Below, in pieces: positions 48,564 to 60,046 of a stretch of 64,000 bases of DNA; the stretch's first letter is position 1; each line of letters opens with the position of its first letter. This DNA is from Cryptomeria japonica (Eukaryota; Streptophyta; Pinopsida; Cupressales; Cupressaceae). A model generated the notes under the pieces. That model did no database searches, was not told where the DNA came from, and was given only the letters and a program-made list of their open reading frames with translations. The position numbers and the translations under genes are program-made. The DNA lies in assembly GCF_030272615.1 (NCBI RefSeq), contig NC_081408.1, positions 618,076,476 to 618,140,475 on the forward strand, written 5' to 3'.

Positions 48564-49631
48564 TACTAGTTGAAAAGTAGGTGTTGGTTGATCTTCTATT
48601 ATAGCAACAAAAACCCATCCATTGTCTGTTGGTTCCTCATCAGAATCATCAGTGACTCCTTCATCAGCAAGGTAACAATATTTGTCTCTATTCTTCTTAA
48701 ATCTGTATCTCTGATATTCAGTGTTAGGCTTGTATGTTCTTTTAGCTTCTTCTCTCAATCTTGCATGTCTATCAGGTCACCTAGATGCCATGTGACCAAT
48801 CTTATTGTAGTTAAAACATTTAAAGGGTGCTTTACCTTCATACTTACTTCCAATTGGACCTTTAGGCATTTTCCTTGCAAATAGTGCTTCAAGTTCTTCC
48901 AGTTCTTCATTTTCTCTCCTGCTTTCTTAAAGTTGTCTTGCATAAAAGGCTTTCCAATCAGATTTATCAAATGATGATGATGGAGCAGATGATGATTCCT
49001 TGAAAGCTAAATCTATCTTTATAGTAGCAACAGGACCAAATTCCTCAAGTTCAAAAGCTGAAAGTTTTCCAGCCAAAGTGTCTCTAGTTACTGATGTATT
49101 AGGCATTGTTCTCAATTCATTTATAGAAGTTACTTCTATTTTATATGCCAGTGGCAATGCTCTTAAATTTTTTGAAATAATTTCATCTTCACTTAAGGTT
49201 CCTCCACAACATTGTATACCCAAAACAGTTTCATTTACTCTTTCCATAAAGGCAAAAATGCTTTCATCTTCTTCCATTTTCAGATTTTCATACCTGACTC
49301 GAAAGCATTCAAGTTTTGCAATTTTTCCTTCATTCAATGTTTCTAATTTATCCCAAATAGCTTTAGCAGTAGATCTATCTGATAATCCCATGATTTGTTG
49401 ATTTGACAATGCACTCAAAAGTGCTTCTCTTGCTTTGCAATCATTTTCCTCATCTTTACCTAAGGTTGGTGGATTAGGTTGACCTTGAGTAGGATAAACA
49501 TAGTCATTCTTTGTAACCTCCCATATGTCCTTTCCAATGCAATTCAAGTGTGTCTCCATCTTGATCTTCCATATGCCATAGTTAGTTCCATCAAGTTTAG
49601 GATTGTCCTTCCTGAAATAGTTAGAAGACAT
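48564..49631 (-). pseudogene. copia gag of E
   Basis: The minus frame from the ATG at 49631 shows a UBN2/DUF4219-type start (LDGTNYGIWKIKMETHL) and the gag core GIQCCGGTLSEDEI. A stop lies at about 48929. The zinc knuckle is decayed: CFNYNKIGHMASR lacks its second Cys, and its last Cys is a stop (near 48780). An acidic linker then leads to the junction with F. With 37700-40741 it makes one broken gag-pol. Confidence 0.88.
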
Positions 49632-49673
49632 TGGATCTCCTCAAGCTATTAAACTTCTGCAAAAAGAGGACTA

Positions 49674-49686
49674 GGCTCTGATACCA
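49674..49686 (-). promoter_or_regulatory. primer binding site of E
   Basis: The minus strand reads TGGTATCAGAGCC, an exact initiator-Met site, two bases from the 5' LTR. It gives E its minus orientation. Confidence 0.92.
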
Positions 49687-49688
49687 AT

Positions 49689-50761
49689 TGTTAGGTCCCA
49701 AATACAACTGAGAGGGAGTGGGGGGGGGTGCAGGGTGAATCAGTTGTCCAATAAATTCAAACCAAAATTAACTTAACCAAAAATTAATGCTTAATACTGA
49801 TAAACCAAACTTTATGCTGGTAGACAGTTTTATCAATTAGATGCAGTACTAGTAAAGATTAATGCATGAAACAGAAAGACAATAACATCCACAACGCAAC
49901 ACAAATATTTGTACATGGAAACCCTATAAGGGGAAAAACCGCAGTGGGAAGCCTTACCCACAATCAGATGATACTACTGCAGATAGTATGTGTGTACAAT
50001 ATGGAGTCTACACATGCAGAAAGGCCAACTACCTAGAGCTCACTGCTCAACCACAAAATGGGAGTCACACTGACTACAATTGGATGGTTAAATCCAATGA
50101 TAATGTACTGCTCAAAATAACATCTTCATATGTTGGATTCAATACCGGTTTAGCTCTGATATGCCTTATTCATACCTTCCTTCAATCTTGAATGATGTCT
50201 GTGAGTATAGCTCTGCTTATATTTGCATATACCACATTACAATCCTTTTTCTCAATCCTATCCTATGCTATCTCAATCTCACAAATGAGATCTTACATGT
50301 ATACCATAATGTAAGACCAATTGAGTAGGTCGGCTCACTAAGAGATATTACAATGAAATCAATTATAAATGAATCAATATACGATGCATGATGTCGGCTC
50401 AATGCATTTACAATAATAACAAATCATCTTCATGATGTGCCATGCCGATCTGGAATAGATATGCTTGTCAGTGCATAACCTGGACCTATTTTTCAGTAAC
50501 AACAAATATGCAAACCCGATCAAACTAATAAATGAAACACCAAAACAAAGTGTCCAAACAATGTCTTCGACATAACCAAGTAGTCTCTAAAAAATTCCAG
50601 GTGCCGGTGAACAATATAACCTGTCAGTGAACCAAATACCAGTGACTATGCTTAAGTCACTAACTTGTTGGTGAACATAACCAAATCTCCAAGTACTGAT
50701 AAGTGTTGACAAGTGTTGACATCAATGAAAAATCCATATCAACACATCCAAAATTACAACA
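49689..50761 (-). repeat. 5' LTR of E
   Basis: The plus strand begins TGTTAGGTCCCAAATAC and ends ATTACAACA. It matches 36288-37331 over its length. The G-run region is expanded and rearranged here (49711-49735, AGGGAGTGGGGGGGGGTG). Confidence 0.92.
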
Positions 50762-50766
50762 TTGGA

Positions 50767-50918
50767 TTCAATCAACAAAATAATAGATTGCAATGCATTG
50801 GCCTACAAGGCAATTGATAATACTGTACCTATTCTTAAATTGATTGCACCAAATTGTAACATAGATCATATTAAGTATTTTTCTCATGAGTGTTGCCATC
50901 AATGCCAAAGGGGGAGAT
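50767..50918 (+). pseudogene. end of the D aORF and D polypurine tract
   Basis: After E and one TTGGA copy are removed, the aORF frame continues through SINKIIDCNALAYKAID toward the polypurine tract AATGCCAAAGGGGGAGAT (50901-50918) before the 3' LTR. The coding tail is shorter than that of F, so D has lost part of the C-terminal region or ends earlier. Confidence 0.7.
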
Positions 50919-51716
50919 TGTTGGCATTCTACACTCTTATGAGAATAGTTGATGTTGTCATTGATGGCAACCAACTAGCAATCACCTGGCAACCCTCTGG
51001 TAGTTACCGACACCGACAATGGACTTCTACATACACTGGCAGCAACAATAATGCATACCGACACTCAAGCCGACATGGAATAAACTTTTGTTTATTGTTT
51101 TATAATGTAATTATCTCTTGTATAAACCGATATGAACTATTGTAAAAGACTCATATATATGTATGAGATCTTATAGGTCATTTGGACACATGAGAAAATA
51201 TGATGAGAGTGAGAGAATATAGATAATATTTTGTATAAGGTGATATAGTTGACAATGGAGGTTTTTGGTTATAGACTGAGCTTAAACCGGTACTGAACCT
51301 GGCATAGTTAATGTTGATCTAAATCAGCACATTGTATTGGATTTTGATAATCCATTTTGTAAGTTAGTGAGACTTTTGTTTTGTAGTTGAGTAGTGAGCT
51401 CTAGGCTGCTAGCCTTCTTACACATGTAGGCCCCTCATTGTAAGTAATATTTATTCATTGGCCAGTGAGTGAATATTGTGGGTCACAAATCCCACCGAGG
51501 TTTTTCCCACATCGGATTTCCTTGTTAATATCTTGTGTTATGGTGTGTTCTCTATGTTGTCTCTATTATTCTTATTTGCTGCATTAATTCTTATTTATTG
51601 GTACACTATTTTTGGATACAAAGTTCTTAATAAGTTTAAATATCCTGCTAATTGGTTAGACACTAATTCACCCCCCCCCCCTCTCAGTGTCTTTGGGACT
51701 ATCATTGATTCTAACA
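50919..51716 (+). repeat. 3' LTR of D
   Basis: It starts TGTTGGCATTCTACACTC and ends GATTCTAACA. It matches 31426-32246 with small indels. The C-run here is 11 bases (51671-51681) against 15 in the left copy. Confidence 0.92.
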
Positions 51717-52640
51717 CTGCCATCAAATCCTTGCAAAGATAGAAACTTCCCTTTATCTCCAGTCATATGATGTGAACAACCACTATCAATTACCCATTCA
51801 TCCTTGTCTTCAATTTTAGTAGCAAGTGCCTTCTCTTTAGCTACATTTTTCTCCAGTACCAAAACATCTTACTTGATAGCCAGGAACGTTCATTCCTTCC
51901 CATTTCCAAAACCACTAGTAGAGTCTTCTGACTATTCATCATCAGAATCAGTAATGCCTTCCTCATCTGCTATGTAGCATGATTTGTCTCTATTTTTTCA
52001 TGTACTTATACCTGTTCTAATATCCAAGGTTAGGCTTAAAATATATTCCAGCTCTTTCTTCAAATCTTGAATTCCTTTCAGGACATCTAGATACAAAATG
52101 ACCAATCTTATTACATGCAAAACATTTAAAAGGCACTTTTCCTTCATACTTGCTTCCTACCGGTCCTTTAGGTACTCTTTTAGCAAATAATGCTTCAAGT
52201 TGCTCAAACTCATCATCTTCTCTCTTCATATCATCCAATTCCTTTGCATATAAAGCTTTCCAATCTTGCTTACCGATTGTTGATGCAGATGCATGAAAAG
52301 CAGGTTCAGTTTTCACAGCTCTAGAAGGTCCAAATTCTTCAAGCTCAAAAGCATATAATTTCCCAGCCAAGGTATCTTTGTTGAGAGATGTATTAGCCAT
52401 CATTTTCAACTCATTAATAATAGTAGTCTTCATCTTGTAAGCTTGTGGTAGGGCTCTTGGAACTTTACAAACAATTTCATCTTCACTCAAAGTTCCACCA
52501 CAACATTGAATTCCCATAACAATCTCATTTACCATTTCCATGAATGCAGTAATCCTTTCATCTTCTTTTGTCTTTAGGTTTTCATATCTCACCTGGTAAC
52601 CATCGAGTTTAGAAATCTTCACTATAGGGTCACCTTAATT
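51717..52640 (-). pseudogene. copia gag and protease of B
   Basis: The minus frame 52622-52017 has gag core blocks (MGIQCCGGTLSEDEIV) and a complete zinc knuckle CFACNKIGHFVSRC near 52105. A frameshift near 52000 precedes the protease piece with DSGCSHHMTGD (about 51765). The gag N-terminus is cut off at about 52640 by the LTR of H. Confidence 0.87.
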
Positions 52641-54044
52641 AAGATCCGGTAGAATACTGAGCGAGGGGCGGTGAATCAGTATACTGAAAAAACTGATACA
52701 AAGTTCCCAAACTCAAATTCAATCACACAAAGTAAACATATCACAGTCAAGATCAATATTCATAAGAATAATTGACATCAACTGGATTGACTATTATGAC
52801 AACTTAACAGTAAACAACTCCAATCTAGTAAACATCAACAATGCTTAATCATATCTCAACATATTCTTTTCTCAATGCTTCTAGTTATCATGCCTTATCA
52901 GAAGTTAATCAAATCAACAAATAAGATCATAACCACAAAAAAATTCACCACTTAACACAAATGTTTATACGTGGAAAACCCAAATAGGTAAAAACCACGG
53001 TGAGATGAGACTCACAAGGATAGCTATCTGAACTCTTCTGAAGTTCGCCCTATTAGGAGCCAAGCCTATTAAAGATTTACAATAAATCCTGTTTAAGAAC
53101 TAATTTCGGTTAGGAATCACCTGGTTAAGGGATTTACAAATATGCCTTGATAAAAAGCACAATACCCTATTAGGAGTAACCTCGCTGGAGGGTTTAAGAA
53201 TCCAAGCTAATGAACCACCTTGTTAGAGGATTTAAGAGGTAACCAAGCTTATTAGACCTTACCCAGTTAAGGTATTTCACTTCTATTGTAATTGTTAGAA
53301 AACAACAGGTTTTCTTGATTTGTCTGAATAGCACTACATTTGCTTGATTAGATCCTTTTAAGCTTCAATCTGCCTTTACTCAAAGTGTAGATCCACTCAC
53401 TAGTTAGGCAACTACACACTCAACAGGTTTTTGCCAATCTTGTCAATCACTTTTACAAACAACTTCATCAACCTTAAATACAAATCAATTAGGTCGGTAA
53501 CACAACAAAAACCTAATTATCATCATCGAGATTATAAACAAGTCGGTACAATCTTAGCTGTTACAAATCATAACAATCTCTTCACATTCTTCAAGAAAAT
53601 TTCAACTGCTCCATGATCATCTCTTCATTGAACTTTGTAACTCATCACGCGTTATGCATTAGATGAGATCCACTTTGCTCCTTCCCTAGACAACAAAAAA
53701 ATGCGCCAAAACAATCTAAACTTATCCTCATACAATGATCACACATGTCATCATCATTATCGCTCATCAGATAATAAACCAACAAACTTGATCGGTTAGG
53801 GTTTAACAACTGATAGGGTTTACTAATTACATTGTATAGAAAGGTTTAACTGTTTACACCGGTTTACCGGTTCAACTCACAAACTTAACATATCAGTTTA
53901 CAACATCTTCCAAAAAGCTCTTCTTACCGGTTACTAGCCAATATCAAAAACAACAATATTAGCAATAACATGAATACCATTACCGGTTCAATTGACATCA
54001 ATGACAACATATTATTAATGCAATATATATGAAAAATGCCAACA
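52641..54044 (-). repeat. 3' LTR of H
   Basis: The minus strand begins TGTTGGCATTTTTCAT. It matches 58505-59796. The outer end near 52641 is uncertain, as the expected TGTTAG is not intact (ATTAAGATCCGG). The G-run is interrupted (GAGGGGCGG, about 52663). Confidence 0.82.
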
Positions 54045-54320
54045 ATCTCCCCCTTTGGCATTGATGACAATACAAATATCAATGCCTCTAATTGTTGTTG
54101 AGATTGGTGAATAAGAATCATGGTTTACATTACCAAGTATTCACCTTGCTCTATTTGTCTTTAGCCTGTCGCTGGTTCACCTAATCAAACACATAGTTCA
54201 TCTCCTCAATCACATAATTCTTCTCCCCCTTTGACAACAATGCCAAAGTGAAAGTAAAAACATGTAATTCTGCTCTCATTGTGCATCAACAACATACTGC
54301 AACTTGATGCTCCCCCTATG
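54045..54320 (-). promoter_or_regulatory. polypurine tracts of H
   Basis: CAAAGGGGGAGAT (minus strand) adjoins the LTR at 54045-54057. Further runs lie near 54222-54233 (CAAAGGGGGAGAA) and 54308 (AGGGGGAGC). Confidence 0.8.
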
Positions 54321-54395
54321 GAATACATCCACTTCTTCATCAATCCATGTAAGATTCTACAAGTAATTCAAGGACTGATGCAATCAACATCACGT

Positions 54396-55790
54396 TCAAC
54401 TAACTTCATGAAGAGGGAAAACCCCCAATTGACTTCTAAGATACTCAAAAGTAGTCTTAGGCAAAGGTTTGGTAAAGATATCTGCAAGCCGCTCCTTGGT
54501 AGAAACATGCTCCAAGATAACATCTTTACTTTGAAATTTTTCCCTCAAGAAGTGATACTTCAATTCAATGTGCTTAGTCCTTGTGTGCAAAACACGATTT
54601 TTAGAAATGTTTATTGCACTTGTATTATCACATAAAATCTTTATTGGTTCTGAGATTTTCATCTTAAAACCTTCCAAAATGTGTCTCATCCAAATAGCTT
54701 GTGTGCAATTCATATAAGCTGCTACATACTCAGCTTCAGCAATATATTCTGAAGTACAACTCTGCTTTTTACTACTCCATGATACTAGCCTTCCTCCTAG
54801 AAAGAATGCTCCACCAGTAGTACTCTTCTGGTCATCAATATTTCCTGCCCAATCAGCATTTGTGTATGCCTTCAAATCAAAATTTCCACCATATGGATAC
54901 CATAACCCATAGTCAACAGTACCTTTTAGATATCTAAAAATTATCTTGGTTGCCATCAGATGTACTTCCTTTGGATTCTTCTGAAATCTAGGAACAATAC
55001 CAATTGCATGGGCAATATCTGGTCGACTGTGAACAACATAGTGTAATTTTCTAATCATTGACCTGTATTCCTTTTCATCTACAGACTTAGATGCATCTTC
55101 CTTGGACAACTTACAACCTATAACCATTGGAGTTCCAACTAGTTTACTGTCACTCATACAAAAAGTCTTCAAAACCTCTTTCACATACTTAGATTGAGTA
55201 ATGAAAATACCATTCTTCATTTGTTGTATCTGCAAGTCTATGAAATTTTTTATTTCCCCTACTAATGACAACTCAAACTTAGTCTTCATTTCATCTATAA
55301 AACTATTGCTCATGTCATCATTACCTCCAAATATAATATCATCAACAAATACTTCACTAACCAGTATTTCATCTCCTTTAGACTTGAGATAGATTTTGTT
55401 ATCGTCACTGGTTCTAGAGAAGCCTATCTTCATCAGATGTGTATGAAGCCATTCGTACCATGCTCTGGGCACCTGCTTTAATCCATACAAAGTTTTATAC
55501 AATTTGCATACCCTGTCTTCCTTATCTGTCAATGCATAACCATCAAGCTGCTCTATATAAACCTCTTCTTCCAATATCCCATTCAAAAATGCAGACTTGA
55601 CATCCATCTGGTATACCTTGAACTTCTTATGAGCTGCAAATGCAAGTAAAGTTCTAACACCTTCCAGTCTTGGTACTGGTGCAAAAGTTTCTCCATAGTC
55701 TTCTCCTTCTTCTTGCACATAACCTTTGCAGACTACTCTTGCCTTGTTGCGAACTACAACACCATCTTCATTTAACTTGTTTCTAAACAC
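54396..55790 (-). CDS. copia reverse transcriptase and RNase H of H, uninterrupted ORF (part of a broken pol)
   Basis: 464 codons are open. RT runs from FRNKLNEDG through VYQMDVKSAFLNG to FVDDIIFGG, the catalytic Asp pair intact (about residues 175-180). RNase H follows with ADWAGNIDDQKSTTGG, AEAEYVAAYMNCTQ, CDNTSAINISKN and ADIFTKPL. The ATG is only the first Met in the frame: RT homology extends upstream (NVIGTKWV) to a stop near 55830. RT copies element RNA into DNA and RNase H removes the RNA. It is the only pol domain pair in the window without a break, but the rest of gag-pol in H is broken. Confidence 0.88.
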   Translation of the reverse strand: MFRNKLNEDGVVVRNKARVVCKGYVQEEGEDYGETFAPVPRLEGVRTLLAFAAHKKFKVYQMDVKSAFLNGILEEEVYIEQLDGYALTDKEDRVCKLYKTLYGLKQVPRAWYEWLHTHLMKIGFSRTSDDNKIYLKSKGDEILVSEVFVDDIIFGGNDDMSNSFIDEMKTKFELSLVGEIKNFIDLQIQQMKNGIFITQSKYVKEVLKTFCMSDSKLVGTPMVIGCKLSKEDASKSVDEKEYRSMIRKLHYVVHSRPDIAHAIGIVPRFQKNPKEVHLMATKIIFRYLKGTVDYGLWYPYGGNFDLKAYTNADWAGNIDDQKSTTGGAFFLGGRLVSWSSKKQSCTSEYIAEAEYVAAYMNCTQAIWMRHILEGFKMKISEPIKILCDNTSAINISKNRVLHTRTKHIELKYHFLREKFQSKDVILEHVSTKERLADIFTKPLPKTTFEYLRSQLGVFPLHEVS

Positions 55791-58510
55791 CCATTTAGTA
55801 CCTATAACATTCTTGTTTACCAGTCAGGGTACTAGGGTCCAAGTGTTGTTCTTCTCAATTTGATCTAATTCCTCCTCCATAGCTTTAACCCAATGATCAT
55901 CACCAAATGCCTCCTTAGAACTTCTAGGTTCAAAGGTGGAGATCATGCAAGATTTCTCTTTTATTCTTCTTCTAGTTAGTACTCTAGCATCCTTATTCCC
56001 AATAATCTATTTAGGACTGTGATTCAGTCTCACGTACCTAGGAATAACATGATCATTCTCTTCAAGTTCAACTTCTTCATTATTATCTTCTTCTGAATTT
56101 ATTTATTCTAGTTGAACAAGTACATCAGGATTTGCTTTACCAATTTCTGATTTAACAATTTCAAGTTCCAAAAGAAAAATGCAAGGATCTTCATCCTTTT
56201 TCTCTGAACTGGTTCCTTCACAGACTTCAGGACATTCATCTACACGAACATCAACACTCTCAACAATTCTCTATGTCTAGTTGTTGAAGCATTTCTAGGC
56301 CTTACTCTTGGTGGAATAGCCAAGAAATATGCCTTCATCACTCTTAGTTTCAAACTTGCTTATGTAATCACCTCTTTTAATAAAACATTTGCTTCCAAAT
56401 ATCTTAAATAGCTAACATCAGGTGATCTCCCATACCAGTATTCATAAGGGGTCTTGTCCTTACCTCTTTTCACCAGAACTCGGTTCATTGTGTAGACAAT
56501 TGTACTTACAACTTCTTTCCAAAATGTTTTCGCTACACCTCCTTGTATCAACATAGTCCTAGCAGCTTCAACCACTAACCGATTGTTTCTCTCTACTATA
56601 CCATTCTATTGTGGTGTCCTTGGTGCAGAAAGCTGCCGCTTGATACCATTCTCATCATAGTACTTAGTGAATTCCTTAGAAATAAATTCACTGCCTTGAT
56701 CTGTTCTCAAACATTTTATCTTTTGACCACTCTCTTTCTTAGCTAAGGCCCTGAATGCCTTGAATTTACCAAAAGCTTCATTCTTATCCTTCAAAAATGT
56801 GACCCACATCATCCTTGAACAATCATCAATGAAGATCATGAAATATCTGTCACCTTGAATGCTTCTTGTTCTTATTGGTCCACATAGATCTGTATGAACC
56901 AAATCTAACAAGTGCTCTATTGAGAAGGACTTTCTCTTGAAAATTGAAGAAGTCATCTTTCCTAACTAACATTCTTTAAAAAGAGCATTAACCGGTTTGT
57001 CTAGCTAAGGCATACCTCTTATTGTCTTAGACTTTCTCACTTTAACAATATTGTCAAAATTTATATGACAAAATCTCCTACGCTAAAGCCAACTATCATA
57101 TATGTTTGCAATCAAACAATTGCTAACTTTAGGATTAAGATGAAATTGATTACCTCTGGTGTGTTTCTCAGTTGCAATCAATTCACCTTTATTGTCAAAG
57201 ATTTTGCACATACCATTTCTAAACTCCAGTGGGTATTCTTTATCATTAAGTTGTGCCACACTCAAAAGATTGTGCTTTAGGCCTTCAACCCAATAGACAT
57301 CGTCAGCACTGCTCTTCCCATTAAGAGAAATAACTCCCTTAACTTTAACCATACATGGTGAGCCATTGCCAAATCTGACAACATCGCCATCAAATTCCTT
57401 CAGGGAAAGAAATTTTCTCCGATCACCGGTCATGTTATGTGAACAACCACTATCAATGATCCAATCATCAGAGTTATCCGTCCTGGATACTAGTGCCTTC
57501 TAATATGATATTTCTTCTTTAATAGATACAAACACAATATCTTCACTAGCATCATCATCAGATTCTTCATCAGTAATACCACTATCAATAGCTACAAGAC
57601 AATCTATCTTGCCTTTACCCTTATATTTCTTAAATTTGTCTCTCTTGTATTCATTTTCACCATTAGGGAAATTAGCTGCTATATGACCAATCTTGTTGCA
57701 TGCAAAACATTTTAAAGGTAGCTTACATCTATATTTACCAGTGCCTCTAGGAAGTAATTTTGCCAACAATGCTTCAAGTTCCACTAAGCTGTCTTCATCA
57801 TCATCATCTCTGCTGGATCTAGATTCATAGCTATGGCTGGTATCTCTACTTCTTCTCACAGATGGGTTAGAGACAAAAGCTCTGAATGAAGATTCTGATT
57901 TTTGTACACTACCATCATAGCCATTTAATTCAAAAGCAGTAAGTTTGCCAATAATAGAGTCAAGAGATACCTTTGTCTTGTCAATGGATTTCAGCTCCTG
58001 AATAGCTGCAACTCAAATAGCAAATATCTATAGTAGGGTTCTCTATACCTTACTGATCACTGTGGCATCTTCCACTTTCCCTCCTGCACTCTTTATTTCA
58101 CCAACTATCTCTTTTATCCTTTGACCATACTACTGGATATTCTCACCTTCAAACATTCTCATGTCATCAAACTTTCCTCTTAGACTCTCCTCTTTAGCAA
58201 TCTTAACAAGTTCATCACCACTATAAATCTCTTCAAAAAATTTCCATACTTCATATGCAGTTTCAAGACCATGAACATCTACATATTTAGCATCACACAA
58301 GGAAATGATAATAGCCTCTAATGCTTGATGATTTTCTTGTTGTTCTTTCTTTTGATCATCCGTGAGGGTTCCAGTCGGTGTAATATACTTAGTTTCTATA
58401 TGATCCCAATACTGACTACCAAGACTCTTGATGTAAATGTTCATTCTGTCACTCCATATTCTATAGTTATCTTTTTTGAACTTCGGACCTTCTTTCTTCA
58501 TCATGATCAT
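55791..58510 (-). pseudogene. copia gag, protease and integrase of H
   Basis: One minus frame from the ATG at 58510 to about 56415 is interrupted only by point stops; a frameshift then breaks the integrase tail. Gag has a UBN2-type start (KKDNYRIWSDRMNIYIKSLG). The zinc knuckle CFACNKIGHIAANF has lost its last Cys (about 57690). The protease has DSGCSHNMTGD (about 57440). The integrase triad is HTDLCGP, LRTDQGSEF and NGIVERNN. The linker to RT (55830-56280) contains several stops. Confidence 0.88.
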
Positions 58511-59796
58511 TATTCATAAGAATACTTGACATCAACCGGTTTAATTATTATGACAACTTAATAGTAAACAACTCCAATCTTGTAAACATCAACAATGCTT
58601 AATCATATCTCAACATATTCATCTCTTAATGCTTCTAGTTATCATGCCTTATCGGAAGTTAATCAAATCAATAAATAAGATCATAACCATAAAAACATTC
58701 ACCACTTGACACAAATATTTATACGTGAAAACCCAAATAGGTAAAAACCATGGTGAGATGAGACTCACAAGGATAGCTATCTAAACTCTTCTGAAGTTCA
58801 CCCTGTTAGGAGCCAAGCCTGTTAAATCTTTACAATAAGTCCTGTTAAGAACTAATTCTAGTTAGGAATCACCTAGTTAAGGGATTTACAAATATGCCTT
58901 GATGAAAAGCGCAATACCCTATTAGGAGTAACCTCGCTGGAGGATTTAAGAATCCAAGATAATGGACCACCTTGTTAGACAATTTAATAAGTAACCAAGC
59001 TTGTTAGAGCTTACCCAGTTAAGGGATTTCACATCTATTGTAATTGTTAGAAAATAATAGGTTTTCTTGATCTGTCTGAATAGGACTACATTTGCTTGAT
59101 TTGATCCTTTTAAGCTTCAATCTGCCTTTACTCAAAGTGCAGACCTATTCACCAGTTAGGCAACTATACACTCAACAAGTTTCTGCCAATCTTGCCATCA
59201 ACTTTTACAAACAACTTCATCGACCTTAAATACAAATCAATTAGGTCGGTAACACAACAAAAACCTAATTCTCATCATCAAGATTACAAACAAGTCGGTA
59301 AAATCTTGATCATTAGAAATCATAACAACCTCTTCACATTCTTCTAGAAAATTCCAACCGCTCCATGACCACCGCTTCATCAGACTTTATAACTCATCAC
59401 GTGCTATGCATTAAATGCAATCCACTTTTCACCTTCCCTAGACAATAAACAAATGTGCCAAAACAATCTAAACTTATCCTCATACAATGTTCACACATGT
59501 CTCCATCATTACTACTCATCAGATAATGCACCAACAAACTCGATCGGTTAGGGTTTAACAACTAATATGGCTTACCGATTACATTGCATAGAAAGGTTTA
59601 ACCCTTTACACTGGTTTACTGGTTCAACTCACAAACTTAACATACCGGTTTACAATATTTTCCACAAAGCTCTTCCTACCGGTTACTAGCCAATATCAAA
59701 AACAACAATATCAACAATAACATGAATACCATTATCGGTTCAATTGACATCAATGACAACATATCATTAATGCAATCTATATGCAAAATGCCAACA
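58505..59796 (-). repeat. 5' LTR of H, truncated at its U5 end
   Basis: It matches 52751-54044 from GATCA(A/T)TATTCATAAG onward. The last 110 or so bases, the primer site and the gag leader are missing: the gag ATG at 58510 overlaps the break. A short GATCA word at the junction suggests microhomology-mediated deletion. Confidence 0.85.
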
Positions 59797-60046
59797 ACCA
59801 GAATAGATTGAGGAGTTACAATAAATGAGTACGCCCAAGGAATTTTGAAGTGGTAGATCTATTTCTCAAGGAGAACCAAAGGAACCTAGGAGAACATGAA
59901 AAGCGAGGGAAGTTTTAACCTAATTGGCTAGGTCCTTTTATCATAACAAGGGTTATAGAAAATGGAGCATACAATTTGGCTACCATGGAGGGAGATCCAC
60001 TACTTGACCCTATGAACATCATAAACCTTAAACGATATTATATCTA
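59797..60046 (+). pseudogene. Ty3/gypsy integrase C-terminal fragment
   Basis: From 59803 the plus frame reads NRLRSYNK, stop, VRPRNFEVVDL, and later PNWLGPFIITRV, GAYNLATMEGDPLLDP and LKRYY before a stop at 60046. These are the closing motifs of plant gypsy pol (the integrase region with GPY/F). Two in-frame stops show decay. It starts abruptly at the LTR of H. Confidence 0.88.

Larger units (their letters stand above)
36288..50761 (-). mobile_element. Ty1/copia element E, split by element F
   Basis: LTRs of 1,044 and 1,073 bp are flanked by perfect TTGGA target duplications (36283-36287 and 50762-50766). Removing E restores the aORF frame of D (LLDSINKII). On the minus strand E has an exact primer site, gag, protease, GAG-pre-integrase, integrase, RT, RNase H and several polypurine tracts. 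F sits between gag and protease. It is the most complete autonomous-type element in the nest but carries stops and frameshifts. Confidence 0.93.
31426..51716 (+). mobile_element. element D: non-autonomous LTR retrotransposon with zinc-knuckle ORF1 and a second ORF
   Basis: LTRs of 821 and 798 bp flank an internal region that, without the nested E, is about 4.2 kb. It carries a primer site, a coiled-coil/CCHC ORF1, a spacer and a long second ORF, but no pol domains. Target duplications are CCGCC (31421-31425) and CTGCC (51717-51721), one mismatch. The left LTR has lost its TG start (it reads ACTTGGCATT). D lies in the protease/pre-integrase junction of B and is itself split by E. Confidence 0.88.
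28061..52640 (-). mobile_element. Ty1/copia element B, split by element D
   Basis: Its 3' part (28061-31425) holds GAG-pre-integrase through RNase H. Its 5' part (51717-52640) holds gag, zinc knuckle and protease. The two join within the FDGS/GGLVRLGDD stretch when D is removed. The gag start, primer site and 5' LTR are missing beyond 52640, where the LTR of H begins. B is the oldest layer of the four-level nest. Confidence 0.88.
52641..59796 (-). mobile_element. Ty1/copia element H
   Basis: On the minus strand: a 5' LTR (59796-58505, missing its U5 end), gag, zinc knuckle, protease, GAG-pre-integrase, integrase, RT, RNase H, polypurine tracts and a 3' LTR (54044-52641). No primer site is left. 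Flanks do not match (B gag on one side, gypsy integrase on the other) and no target duplication is found, which points to a rearrangement after insertion. It is a separate copia family: its coding sequence and LTRs diverge from A, B, C and E. Confidence 0.88.
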
